From assembly GCA_020638995.1 (NCBI GenBank), contig JACKHM010000006.1:124001-188000 (forward strand): a stretch of DNA of 64,000 nucleotides. Reading direction: 5' to 3'. Under the pieces are notes generated by a model that was given only the letters and a program-made list of their open reading frames with translations, was not told where the DNA came from and searched no databases. A program made the translations under genes and the position numbers. Positions 25,901 through 33,314 of this stretch are shown one piece after another. Source of the DNA: Planctomycetaceae bacterium. GTDB lineage: Bacteria; Planctomycetota; Planctomycetia; Pirellulales; Pirellulaceae. The first letter of the stretch is position 1, and every line of letters begins with the position of its first letter.

Positions 25901-27738
25901 GCTCCCTGGTTCACTTTGATGCTATAGTCTTCAAAGTCCAAGTAGTTATTTCCGTCGAAGTTCATGGAAATGGGATACAACGCATCAAAACGAAATGATG
26001 GACGAAATGTGGCGTCGCCATTTGCCAAATAGAGTTGGGCTTCAAGATCGGTGCCGTCGAAGGGCACTCCATCCACGACGATAAGGTCATCAAGACCATC
26101 ACCGTTTACATCGCCGGGGTTCTTAAAGTCGATATCCGACGGAAGTGTCTCTTGCAGTGCCGCTGTATCAAACGAGTTGAGCATCCGATCCGGCGAGCCG
26201 TAACGCACTTGAAATTCGCTGTTAGCGGTGGTGTCGTTCTGGAAGATTCCAACCAAGTCATCGTTGCCATCGCCGTTAAAGTCACCGTTTGCCCCCGTGT
26301 AGGCGGCAACAATCGTGTTGTTGTTGCGAAGATTGTATCCAGGCAAGATGTGTGGCGCTTGGAGCGTGCCATTGCCGTTGCCCGGCATTAATGCGACGAA
26401 TCCACCCGTAGAGAGTGAATGACTGGCGTAGGCCACATCGAGCACACCGTCGGAGTTGAAGTCGAGCGGAGTCGCATAGCCGCCGTAACCAGCGATGCTT
26501 GCATACAACAGAGGGCTGGCAAGGTCACCCGCACTGTCGCCCAGTAAGATTGCTACGCTGCCTTCTCGGCTTGCGATAACATCGAGGAGCCCATCGGCAT
26601 TAAAGTCGGTTGCTTCAACGGAGGTGCCGGAGAATTCGGGGGTCGCTATTTCCTTGGCCGCGGCAAATGTACCGTCTCCCGCTCCGACAAGTAGTGACAC
26701 ACCCTCCGCATTCACAGTCGTGACATCAACAATGCCATCGTTGTTGAAGTCCCCAATTTGAAGATCGCTCGGATCTTCACCGACTGGAAACCGCTGTGGA
26801 TTTCCGTGGAATGTGCTGTAAGGCCAAAACGTGCCGTCACCAAGTCCGTGGAAGATGCGAACTTCATGAAAGGTTTCCAGCGGCCCGCCCGTCGATTGTC
26901 GGACGGTGCGCACGATGGCTGCATCTAGGTTGCCGTTACTATCAAAGTCACCTGCCACGACAGCCTTTCCACCCGAACTGGAAAAGGAGATTCCATCTTC
27001 AAAGGTGCCATCGCCTCGACCCAAGAATACGATCAGCCCATAACCCAGCACAAGCAAATCCACACGACCGTCGTTGTTGAAATCTCCATGGGTAATGTCG
27101 TTAGGATCTCCGCCGACGGGCAGACGAAATTCCGACGCAAAGAGACCTTGGCCCGCGCCGAGGAGCACTGACACATCGCTGCTGGAACTATTCACCGTTG
27201 CGATGTCCGACTTGCCGTCGGCGTTGAAGTCCGCGATCGTGACGGCAACAGGTTCCTCTCCGACGGCGAACGATTTACTCTCTTGAAACGTCCCATCACC
27301 GTTCCCTAAGAGTATCGAAATACTATTTTCGATCGGGCTCAGCGTTACTAGATCGGGAAACGTATCATCGTCGAATTTACTGCTTGCAATCGCGGTTGGG
27401 GAATCACCAACGGCGAGAGTATTGGAGAAGTCGGGAAAGAGGTGGATGGGCGAACCCTCGCCCTCCGCAAGTGGCGAACTTGTGACGACACTGGAGGTGA
27501 GATCAAATCCGGCCCCAGCTAGAACCAGTCTCGCTTCCAGAGCTTCGCCGAATAAAACGAACTGAGTCTCTCCAAAGCCACAGCGCGCCCGCTTCCGAGA
27601 TCGACGGCGTTGTGTATGGAGCCGTCCGGCAAGTCTTCTCAGAAAGTCAACTTTCGGCTTGACCGATGCGAGCCGCGTATGGACCGTGTTGTGTAGATGT
27701 CGAGACTTACTGAATAGCCTCGCTCTCAGTCGTCGCAT
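19933..27738 (-). CDS. Giant VCBS/RTX/GEVED/dockerin secreted surface protein
   Basis: 2,601 residues. The Arg-rich N-terminus ends with ALEARLVLAG (66-75), the planctomycete-type leader. Residues ~105-860 are FG-GAP/VCBS repeats (GNGDGTF and DFNxDGxxD motifs, a calcium-binding propeller type). After a spacer, residues ~1060-1965 hold many RTX-type repeats (GGxGxDxxxG), interrupted by short segments. Then come a cadherin-like module (LDVLANDGNG, ~1975-2070) and a GEVED module (DFGDAPELFGYPTS to GEVEDYSFTI, ~2080-2250). A type I dockerin pair follows (DVNADGIVAPIDVLIVINEL ~2440; DTSRDGVLSPLDALLIINRI ~2487) and a ~95-residue tail. It is probably exported, calcium-dependent and cell-surface or matrix-associated; the partner of the dockerin is unknown. 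Confidence 0.88.
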   Translation of the reverse strand: MRRLRARLFSKSRHLHNTVHTRLASVKPKVDFLRRLAGRLHTQRRRSRKRARCGFGETQFVLFGEALEARLVLAGAGFDLTSSVVTSSPLAEGEGSPIHLFPDFSNTLAVGDSPTAIASSKFDDDTFPDLVTLSPIENSISILLGNGDGTFQESKSFAVGEEPVAVTIADFNADGKSDIATVNSSSSDVSVLLGAGQGLFASEFRLPVGGDPNDITHGDFNNDGRVDLLVLGYGLIVFLGRGDGTFEDGISFSSSGGKAVVAGDFDSNGNLDAAIVRTVRQSTGGPLETFHEVRIFHGLGDGTFWPYSTFHGNPQRFPVGEDPSDLQIGDFNNDGIVDVTTVNAEGVSLLVGAGDGTFAAAKEIATPEFSGTSVEATDFNADGLLDVIASREGSVAILLGDSAGDLASPLLYASIAGYGGYATPLDFNSDGVLDVAYASHSLSTGGFVALMPGNGNGTLQAPHILPGYNLRNNNTIVAAYTGANGDFNGDGNDDLVGIFQNDTTANSEFQVRYGSPDRMLNSFDTAALQETLPSDIDFKNPGDVNGDGLDDLIVVDGVPFDGTDLEAQLYLANGDATFRPSFRFDALYPISMNFDGNNYLDFEDYSIKVNQGATLETLTYIPEEVVNGQQNPFCVYDENSNCRPTDFTQFGSYELVSKGPLPDFDGDGKSDGVNGYLQLLLSDDSDEDDGLPFFDVGDFEFDLNSFSIANVRAGDFNRDGKQDLVFAGNSPELSVYLGNGDGTFNPRIAVDSGTEAGTKQLLIGDYNNDQQSDVLVNPEGFNGFTLLFGNGDGTFPASQSVNIVSDELYQGDFDGDGWMDIAIEGFDSALVYFNVGGGGPRGDEARAPRVTDFGGEGISSQVTIKYTLPEDSSRPVTLTIVQSSDDALDEQDKSLGAITVTPDTIISSGGTLQLINESANEALDKGSHELLIDASAFGFLTNALGNANIQQLFAFGDATHANALDRGTFAPFRGFHLTADNRAVLRTGPGSKDVMIAKGNPDELTFSFELADAAMPARSATASTPGEILIVASSSDDFIHVQHDVTTDTIIRAGDGVNMVVGGAGNDNILGGADTDVLLGEGFDIDVEVLRSFLQNLAARKIELVDLDVAHFGAGQDTIDGGDGFDVIFGGPGDDELRSGAGGGILFGDGLRLDATLSFDLQPLIEAPDLDAAIKAFPTAFELEAGISLVGEGTDSIYGGSGIDLVLAGAGNDIFFALPPEDTESADGGTIDVILGNDGDDTINDRAARFTVALGGADNDAILGSNSGSFLIGGDGNDTLGGGDGIDVLLGDTLDFGVHSNIDDILAGFGNGKLSAGFAVGPGDENIKGDDVLSGGRGFDFQVGGYGNDYLEGGEGTGLLFGDSFSFSATLNIGFEDAAESDSQNETERRTKSGGWLSKALSLFSVDVDFSLEGTGDDTIIGSTGLDLAFGGSGEDHLFTGGGTVDLLFGNEDNDELRGGGERTQLTELVETVDADAVELRELGDRIRNKETLRVGGLDDSKFSIMVGGSGSDTLIATPAEDGIPADIGGSVLLGDDFRFLGIPTTFTDIFTIEFNGRIPVFFGIQFGIVQNGIDHEGEGQDILEGAAGGFNLLMGGDGDDTLTGNGFFDILMGDSLNLGADVSIDFRNVSLDKTIEENFDAIDTSFELPGLAGTGADTIRGGDSFTIAIGGDGPDDIRDEGGAVDLLFGNNGDDEIHAGTGFNLIVGGRDTKNALTPPGQRRGDFLVGGRDATNVILGDTFQFNVPSLFALNALKNGDINVQVGLVPAGQGDDIIQGGDGLDLIIGGAGDDIITGGDGTNAILGDSLTSLNPFSFSTKFFQAALSVLFGDPTGALDNATNALGLTDTGDDRIFGGDDIDIVFGGNGNDKIFGRDGFDFLVGGGGDDEVFGEGGRDIVLGGLGADELHGGEGDDHLESEEGADSFFGEEGNDRIFGGIENDSLFGGPGDDELFGEDGDDTLDGGTGNNTFIDNEGSNTIIQRLAADDTAFTTSGVPITLDVLANDGNGVDDILLASFTQPTLGSVARDDRGTPSDLTDDRLIYTPPTDSIGVALFTYEVRTPSDETDNATVSITVDASEMDFGDAPELFGYPTSLAMNGARHAVGSLRLGSFVDSEIDAILNDTQLGTPYIVSIGDDAGGADEDGIVTVSSIVTTESTGTTASLAVTVSEDGKLDGWIDFDHDGVWSHTEQVFASRDVHAGMNVLSVAVPVGAIPGTTQARFRLSSAGALLPTGSAPDGEVEDYSFTIVDGDQPNGASLTVRPPVSGTLEVTTENNELVLTSGETELIRVPVAALSRVQIFGADGDDTVAIGDVEMVYSGLLAGDAGQGYDTLRLSGSEQHVDLAQIDETLVRGVEAIDARGSGNNSVALTGADIARLSPPGGHLRVITDAGDDLEIGVGWSVDSTFVDNGDFIRVLKQDAAILELVGPFDWSNPTNHLDVNADGIVAPIDVLIVINELNGPEFTDSQRRLRDASSLDQFPGYFFDTSRDGVLSPLDALLIINRITSNVSTIIAEGEVPTQSVDFVLADIFEPRHYQFDGDPLNGRADIAVDLAWTSTLASVPRATTQLGHLSHRDDLERVSNEDDLLAAVDAIFEEGDFL

Positions 27739-27864
27739 TCTGGGGCCTCTTCAGTGCTACTAATCATTGCTGGAAAGCACTGAAGGCTTAGGCTGCGTAG
27801 ACGCACTTCCCAGCTTGAATGAATATTATAGCCCACCGCTGTTATTTTCCCAAGCTGCTTATTC

Positions 27865-28104
27865 TCAGTCTGCAATATCACTTTTCATTGATTGAACGAA
27901 GCGTCTAAATTTGCCGAGTAACTTTATTTCCACGGTGTTCCTAACGAGTTTTGGAGCGCCGCGGAAATGAAACTCACAGGCAAATTCAGTAGTTCCCAAT
28001 TGGGCTAATTGGTATGTGTGAACGCAAGGTCCCTCAAGAAGATGACTTGGTGCCAAACATGTCATTCCAAGGAGGGAAACCATACGCTCACGAGCGGATT
28101 GCAT
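27865..28104 (-). CDS. Possible small protein or gene fragment (79 aa)
   Basis: 79 residues with plausible codons: GPCVHTYQLAQLGTTEFACE, RGAPKLVRNTVEIKLLGKFR. No ribosome site is convincing (only AAGG directly abutting the ATG) and no family is recognised. It lies upstream of the giant gene in a region of relics, so it may be a fragment. Low confidence. Confidence 0.3.
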   Translation of the reverse strand: MQSARERMVSLLGMTCLAPSHLLEGPCVHTYQLAQLGTTEFACEFHFRGAPKLVRNTVEIKLLGKFRRFVQSMKSDIAD

Positions 28105-28156
28105 CCTTACGAAAGACGAAGTTCACGGCTATGCCAATCATTCGTTAGCGACGGAA

Positions 28157-28372
28157 TTGAAACTGGAATATAAAGTCAGAACATGCACTGGAAGCAGGGT
28201 GACTCAAATCCACTTGATCGCGGCCGCGCGGGATGTGTCGGAGTTCGCTGCCTGTCGCGATTTGACCGATGCGCCCTTCGATCCGACGATTCGCAACGTG
28301 TTGGAAGAAAGGTTGCCAGAGATGGTCGCGTGGGAGACATCTGAGTCAGCGGGTCGAGGCGTGATGGAATAG
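28157..28372 (+). pseudogene. Possible gene fragment (about 71 codons)
   Basis: A plus-strand frame with protein-like content (IAAARDVSEFAACRDLTDAP, FDPTIRNVLEERLPEMVAWE) starting only with TTG or an internal GTG. It looks like the end of a longer protein that has lost its front. It lies beside an IS110 relic, so insertion-linked decay is plausible. No family recognised. Confidence 0.3.
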
Positions 28373-28446
28373 TTATGTATTTCTTGTGGGGCGGTGATCG
28401 ACAAGTTTTCCACTGCGAATGTCGTCTGGGGAAACGGGTTAATCGG

Positions 28447-28854
28447 TCATGCGGCTCGGTTTTTCAGGTGTTCGGCTAACGGGGATGTCGTCTCCGCGAG
28501 ACGTTGGATGTAGCGTTTTTCGTTGTAGGCTTCTCCGGCTTGCCAGCAGCGATAGATGATTCGCAGCCACTTGTAAGTCAACGCACATCGCGCGACTTGA
28601 GTTGACTTGTGGCGAGCCAGTTGCGATTCGTAAAACGCTTTGGCCCAGCGGCTGTTGGTGATCGAAAGACCGGCGAACTCGTGAAATGTTTGCCGCAAGA
28701 ACTTGTTGCAGGCCCAATGACTGCTGACGAAGCGTTGCTTGCCGCTTTGTGTGGTCAGCAGCGCGATGCCGGTGGCCGAGACCAATTGCTGGGCGTTGCC
28801 ATAACGCGAACTACTACGTTTCAACGAGATGCTGCTCTGGGTCACCCAAGTCAT
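28447..28854 (-). mobile_element. IS110-family transposase remnant (C-terminal part)
   Basis: The ~105 residues from SATGIALLTTQSGK onward match the C-terminal transposase_20 half of IS110/IS492 transposases: SGKQRFVSSHWACNKFLRQT, FHEFAGLSITNSRWAKAFYE, ALTYKWLRIIYRCWQAGEAY. The N-terminal DEDD catalytic half is absent; upstream the sequence quickly loses similarity. It is therefore an inactive relic. IS110 elements usually lack terminal inverted repeats and none frame this piece. It marks past insertion between the giant surface protein gene and the ACP-AONS gene. Confidence 0.75.
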
Positions 28855-28958
28855 CCAACGCCTACTCCATGCCGATCATTCCCAAGGAATTCAACGCCAA
28901 GCCGTACGAACGATTTGTGAGATTTAAGAAATGAAATCCTCTATTGGGAACTACTGAA

Positions 28959-29064
28959 CTTAGGAACACGGGAAAAATAACTTCGGCGAAACCAAAGTAG
29001 CCATCACACTCCGTGGGATGATTAGCAGAAGATATAGCGAAGTTGTTTTTCCCGTGTTCCTTAG
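28959..29064. repeat. 106-bp element with 27-bp terminal inverted repeats
   Basis: The left arm (28959-28985, containing GGAACACGGGAAAAA) and the right arm (29038-29064) are inverted copies matching at 25 of 27 positions, separated by 52 bp. No gene lies inside. The form fits a miniature inverted-repeat element, or a large hairpin left by a deleted mobile element. No clear target duplication is visible at the edges. Confidence 0.6.
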
Positions 29065-29326
29065 CATCGCGGAGGTAGCTCGGCGCAGGAGGTACTATGG
29101 CATGGACCTGTGCAGGTCCTGCTGAAATTAGTCTGATTGAACTGGGCTCGTGAGACTTCAACCAATTGATGCAAGTCCGCTCTTCGCTCCGGCGGCGGAA
29201 AGACCTATACTCATACCTGTGGGAGCGTAAGGTTTGCCAATCCGATAGGGACGAATTGGTCGCCTCACCACATCCACATCGAAGCCGTTTCTAGGCCGCT
29301 TATTAATTGTCCCACCGGATTACAGC

Positions 29327-30886
29327 ATGAAGCCCACACAAGGCTTGTCAGCCGAAGCCAATGAGATTGCAAATGCCGTCTTCGAGCAGGTACGGTCGAT
29401 CATTCCACCAGACATCGAAGTCGATCTCACGTTGGAAAGTTCGTTGTATGAGATCGGTGTTGATTCGCTTGCACGAATGGGCGTGATCAACCGTCTCGAA
29501 GAAGCGTTCGTCATTCGTTTCCCAGAAGACATGTTGTATGACCTCGAAACCTGTGGGGACTTAATAGAGTGTGTTCAAGAGATTCTGGCCAAGAAAACCA
29601 GTCGCGGTGCCGCACCCAAAAAGCAAGTGGCAGCCAAACCGGAGCCAGCGGAACCCGCCGCGCCAAGTGATGTTCGCCCTGAGCATTACAATGTCGAACT
29701 CTTTCCTGAGTGTGTGGCTTTCGATCAGAGATTGACCGGGGCGGAGGCTGCTGGGTATTCGATCCCGTTCTTTCGAGTGAAGGAACGCGTGAAAGGGTCG
29801 AATGCCTGGGTGAACGGAAACGAAGTCATCAGCTACACCAGCTTTGACTACTTAGGACTTGCAGGATCGCCGCGGGTCACCGCCGCCGCCACGCGGGCAA
29901 TAGAGCAGTTCGGGACGAGCGCATCGGCCAGCCGATTGGTTGGTGGTGATAGCACAATTCTCGCTGAACTCGACCGCGAGCTGGCAGCCTGGATTGGCAC
30001 AGAAGCGGCGTTAGTGTTCCCAAGTGGCTACGGAACAAACGCCTCCGTACTTGCTCATCTGTTCGGCGCAAACGATTTGATTCTGTATGACGAGTTGGCG
30101 CATAACAGCATTGTGCATGGCACGATGACTTCCGAGGCGCAACGGCGTCCGTTTCCACATAACGACTACGCTCACGTAGACAAACTATTGAGGGACCTCC
30201 GGTCCCAGTATCGACGCGTCGCGGTGGCGGTAGAAGGCGTCTACAGCATGGACGGAGACTATCCCGATCTGGCGAAATTCATCGATGTCAAATTGCGGCA
30301 CAAGGCCCTGCTATATGTTGACGAAGCGCATTCGATTGGCGTGTTGGGTAAGACCGGTCGAGGAATTTGCGAACACTTTGGAGTGGATCCAAATGATGGC
30401 GACTTGTGGATGGGCACTATCAGCAAGGGACTCGGCAGCGCCGGCGGCTACATTGCGGGGCGTCACAAGATGATTCAATACTTGAAGTACACGACTCCCG
30501 CTTTCGTGTTTGCGACTGCGGTACCACCTTCCAGTTCTGCGGCGTCGCTGGAGGCGATCCGATGTCTGCGCGACGAACCAGAGCGTGTTGAGACTCTTCG
30601 CGACCGGTCGGCTTTGTTTGTGCGACTGGCCAAGGAACGAGGATTGAACACCGGAGAGAGCCAAGGCACCCCGGTGGTACCGATCATCATTGGAGATTCG
30701 ATGCGTTGCATTTGGCTGTCTCATGAATTACTCCGCAACGGCATCGACGCACAACCGATTCTCTATCCTGCTGTCCCTGAAAGCCTGTCGCGACTGCGAT
30801 TCTTCATTACATCGAATCACACTCCCGCGCAAATTGAACAAACCGTCGACACACTGGCCGACTGTATTGCCGCAAGCCAGCAGTAG
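29327..30886 (+). CDS. ACP fused to alpha-oxoamine synthase (AONS/SPT-like, PLP)
   Basis: 519 residues. Residues 1-~88 are an acyl carrier protein with the phosphopantetheine site GVDSLARM (Ser47). A Pro/Ala/Lys linker (about 90-115) leads to a PLP-dependent alpha-oxoamine synthase domain: SYTSFDYLGLAGSPRV, GGDSTILAELDRELAAWIG, VFPSGYGTNASVL, VEGVYSMDGDYPDL, YVDEAHSIGVLG, then ISKGLGSAGGY with the Schiff-base Lys at about 367. Such enzymes join an acyl thioester with an amino acid (8-amino-7-oxononanoate synthase, serine palmitoyltransferase, 2-amino-3-ketobutyrate ligase). The fused ACP suggests acyl-ACP as substrate and a lipid (sphingoid-like) product rather than biotin, but this is inference. 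No biotin or lipid genes are adjacent. Confidence 0.85.
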   Translation: MKPTQGLSAEANEIANAVFEQVRSIIPPDIEVDLTLESSLYEIGVDSLARMGVINRLEEAFVIRFPEDMLYDLETCGDLIECVQEILAKKTSRGAAPKKQVAAKPEPAEPAAPSDVRPEHYNVELFPECVAFDQRLTGAEAAGYSIPFFRVKERVKGSNAWVNGNEVISYTSFDYLGLAGSPRVTAAATRAIEQFGTSASASRLVGGDSTILAELDRELAAWIGTEAALVFPSGYGTNASVLAHLFGANDLILYDELAHNSIVHGTMTSEAQRRPFPHNDYAHVDKLLRDLRSQYRRVAVAVEGVYSMDGDYPDLAKFIDVKLRHKALLYVDEAHSIGVLGKTGRGICEHFGVDPNDGDLWMGTISKGLGSAGGYIAGRHKMIQYLKYTTPAFVFATAVPPSSSAASLEAIRCLRDEPERVETLRDRSALFVRLAKERGLNTGESQGTPVVPIIIGDSMRCIWLSHELLRNGIDAQPILYPAVPESLSRLRFFITSNHTPAQIEQTVDTLADCIAASQQ

Positions 30887-31210
30887 CCGGCATTGACATC
30901 CTACTACCGACGCGGTGCCCTTCCGCTTGCCGCCTCCAGCGATGGGTAGCTTGGCCCCTGATGGCTCAGTGTTTGCATTCCGGCCTTGCGAACGCCGCAA
31001 TTTCGGGCTCGGAACAAATCGCCCATCACTTCACGCCCTGCGAGGGGTGTCCCGTGGAAACGCGGAAGCTTCGCCCTTGAGCTATTCCTTGGTCAGTTCT
31101 ATACTTCCGTGCAGCGGCTGAGCCTGGAGCTCCGATTTCCAGCTCGTTATGGACTAACTAGAATCACGGGCCGCAATCGCACCTTACCCCGAAATAAACG
31201 GCAACGGACG
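30887..31210. other. Intergenic stretch (324 bp)
   Basis: No convincing gene or RNA was seen. It probably holds the promoter of the TPR-type membrane protein gene that follows; no clear -10/-35 pair stands out. Confidence 0.4.
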
Positions 31211-32200
31211 ATGAAGACAGATCGAAGGCACGAGTTGCAAACTAACGTCTTGGCTGACTGGATTGGCAAACACTTGCAGCAGTCGCAAGGCTATTCGAAG
31301 ACCGTCCTGGCCTTTATTCTCCTCGCCGCTGCCGCAGCGATCGCCGGTTCGTTTTTGATTAAGGATCAAGCGGCTCGGTCACAGGCGAGCTGGAACCAAT
31401 TCTTTCAGGCATTCGGCGAGCGCGACCCTGAGGCATTGGGGATCGTTGCAGCAGCAAACCAAGGATCGACAGCCAGTGTCTGGGCCTACTTGGCAGAGGC
31501 TGATTTGAAGCTGGCGGAAGGAATCGGCGACCTCTATACCAACCGAGACAACGCGAAAAAGAACCTTCAAGAAGCAGAGAAGGATTATCTTGCCGTGGAT
31601 CGCTCCGCGACCGAAAAACTCCTTCGCGAGCGGGCTTGGTTTGGACTCGGACAAACTTACGAGTCCTTGGCGGACATCGACAAGGCAAAAGAGTATTACG
31701 GCAAACTGATCAGCAGCGCCCCGACGTCGGCGCTCGGTAAGGAAGCACAGCGACGTTCGGATGTCTTGAGCGATCCCTCTACAGCCAAGTGGTACAACTG
31801 GTTCGCGAATCAAACTCCGCGACCGCCAGCCATTCCCGGTATGCCAGATGGTCTGGGCGTTCCCGATCTTCCCGGTGACTTGAGCGAGCTTTCGGATCGA
31901 CCGGATCTTTCTCTTCCAGGTTTGCCAACGACAAGCGTTGACCCTGTTTCTGTTCCGCCGTCAACCGATCCAGTGGCTGAGCCTGACTTGAACAGCCCAG
32001 CTTCAGAATCGGATTCGGCTGATTCCGAAACAGCGAGTCCGACTCCGGAAAAGGGTACCGAGTCTGCTGCGGAGAAGCCGGCTGCACCTGTTGTAGGCGA
32101 CACCCCCGCCGAGCCGCCTGCCCCCGAGTCTGTCCCAGCTGCAAGTGATTCGCCGGTCGAGCCAGCAGCATCGCCGGCGGGCGAGGACGCTTCGGAATAA
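31211..32200 (+). CDS. TPR-containing membrane protein with Pro/Ala/Ser-rich tail
   Basis: 329 residues. An N-terminal cytoplasmic segment is followed by one membrane helix (TVLAFILLAAAAAIAGSFLI, ~31-50). A helical TPR-like region follows (ASVWAYLAEADLKLAEGIGD, LLRERAWFGLGQTYESLADI, KAKEYYGKLISSAPTSALGK). The last ~120 residues are low complexity and rich in Pro, Glu, Ala and Ser, as in extracytoplasmic linkers. The layout resembles YfgM-like membrane TPR proteins, which assist protein export, but the tail is different. ATG 31211 was chosen because upstream sequence is not protein-like. The pseudouridine synthase gene begins four bases after the stop. Confidence 0.65.
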   Translation: MKTDRRHELQTNVLADWIGKHLQQSQGYSKTVLAFILLAAAAAIAGSFLIKDQAARSQASWNQFFQAFGERDPEALGIVAAANQGSTASVWAYLAEADLKLAEGIGDLYTNRDNAKKNLQEAEKDYLAVDRSATEKLLRERAWFGLGQTYESLADIDKAKEYYGKLISSAPTSALGKEAQRRSDVLSDPSTAKWYNWFANQTPRPPAIPGMPDGLGVPDLPGDLSELSDRPDLSLPGLPTTSVDPVSVPPSTDPVAEPDLNSPASESDSADSETASPTPEKGTESAAEKPAAPVVGDTPAEPPAPESVPAASDSPVEPAASPAGEDASE

Positions 32201-32204
32201 GCAA

Positions 32205-33200
32205 GTGGCAGCGCAAGATCCCGGTGAGTCTTCGTTAGTTCCGGTCGAACGGATTGTTGGCGAAGAACACGCGGACGCTCGACTCGATGGTTATCTAGCC
32301 TCTCAGTTTACGAACTACAGCCGCGTTAAGCTGAGGCAGGCGATAAACGCGGGCGGTGTTCAGGTCGATGGAAAGCGAACAAAGGCCTCGTATCGGCTTC
32401 GTGCTGGCCAAACCGTTTCGATTGTACTTCCGGAGATCGCAGCCGAAGGTCCCGAGCCGGAGGACATCCCGCTCGATGTTCTTTTCGAGGACGATCACCT
32501 CATTGTCGTCAACAAATCGCCTGAAATGGTTGTACACCCGGCCAAAGGACATTGGTCAGGAACTTTGACAAGTGCTTTGGCGTTCCGCTTCGGACAACTG
32601 AGTAGCGTGGGAGGACCCACGAGACCCGGTATTGTCCATCGCCTGGATCGTGAAACGAGCGGGGTGATTGTAGTTGCCAAGACGGATCAGGCTCATCTGG
32701 GACTCGCTGCGCAGTTTGAAGCTCGAACCACGGAGAAGGAGTACACTGCGATTGTCATCGGTACCTTGGATCGCGACCGCGACGTTATCGAGCAACCTAT
32801 CGGTGTGCATCCCTATCATCGCGAAAAGATGGCCATTCGACCCGATCACGAGACGACACGCGACGCTAAGACGTTTTACGAGGTGATCGAACGCTTTCGA
32901 GGTTTTGCGTTAGTGAAGGTACTGCCGAAGACAGGTCGCACGCATCAGATCCGAGTGCATATGGCTCATGCTGGCGCACCAGTCCTCTGCGATCGCCTCT
33001 ATGGTGGTCGATCCCAGATCACTCTGGGGGAAATCACTGGAGATGAGGAAACGGACGTGTTGTTGACGCGACATGCCCTGCACGCACGACGATTAGAGCT
33101 CACGCATCCAATCACCAACGAGTGCGTTGAGTTTGTAGCTCCCTTGCGAGATGACATGGAAACTTTGCTCGCGACACTTCGGAACTATCGGAGCCTTTGA
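32205..33200 (+). CDS. RluA/RluD-family rRNA pseudouridine synthase
   Basis: 331 residues. An N-terminal S4 RNA-binding domain (ARLDGYLASQFTNYSRVKLR, ~25-44) is followed by the catalytic domain with the RluA-family motif HRLDRETSG (145-153), whose Asp148 is the nucleophile. FEARTTEKEYTAIV, KTGRTHQIRVHMAHAG and CDRLYGG complete the family pattern. The enzyme converts uridine to pseudouridine in ribosomal RNA; RluD-type (23S rRNA) is the best fit because of the S4 domain. The GTG start at 32205 gives the expected length and begins just after the upstream stop, suggesting coupling. Confidence 0.88.
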   Translation: MAAQDPGESSLVPVERIVGEEHADARLDGYLASQFTNYSRVKLRQAINAGGVQVDGKRTKASYRLRAGQTVSIVLPEIAAEGPEPEDIPLDVLFEDDHLIVVNKSPEMVVHPAKGHWSGTLTSALAFRFGQLSSVGGPTRPGIVHRLDRETSGVIVVAKTDQAHLGLAAQFEARTTEKEYTAIVIGTLDRDRDVIEQPIGVHPYHREKMAIRPDHETTRDAKTFYEVIERFRGFALVKVLPKTGRTHQIRVHMAHAGAPVLCDRLYGGRSQITLGEITGDEETDVLLTRHALHARRLELTHPITNECVEFVAPLRDDMETLLATLRNYRSL

Positions 33201-33314
33201 TATATTCGGTTGGCGTCTGCCGGTGCGGGTAATTGGACTGCGTAATACGCGGATGATCGAGTCGGGTTTGGCGAGTCAGAGTTTTTTGTCCGCGAAAGAG
33301 AGGAAGTCGAAGCG

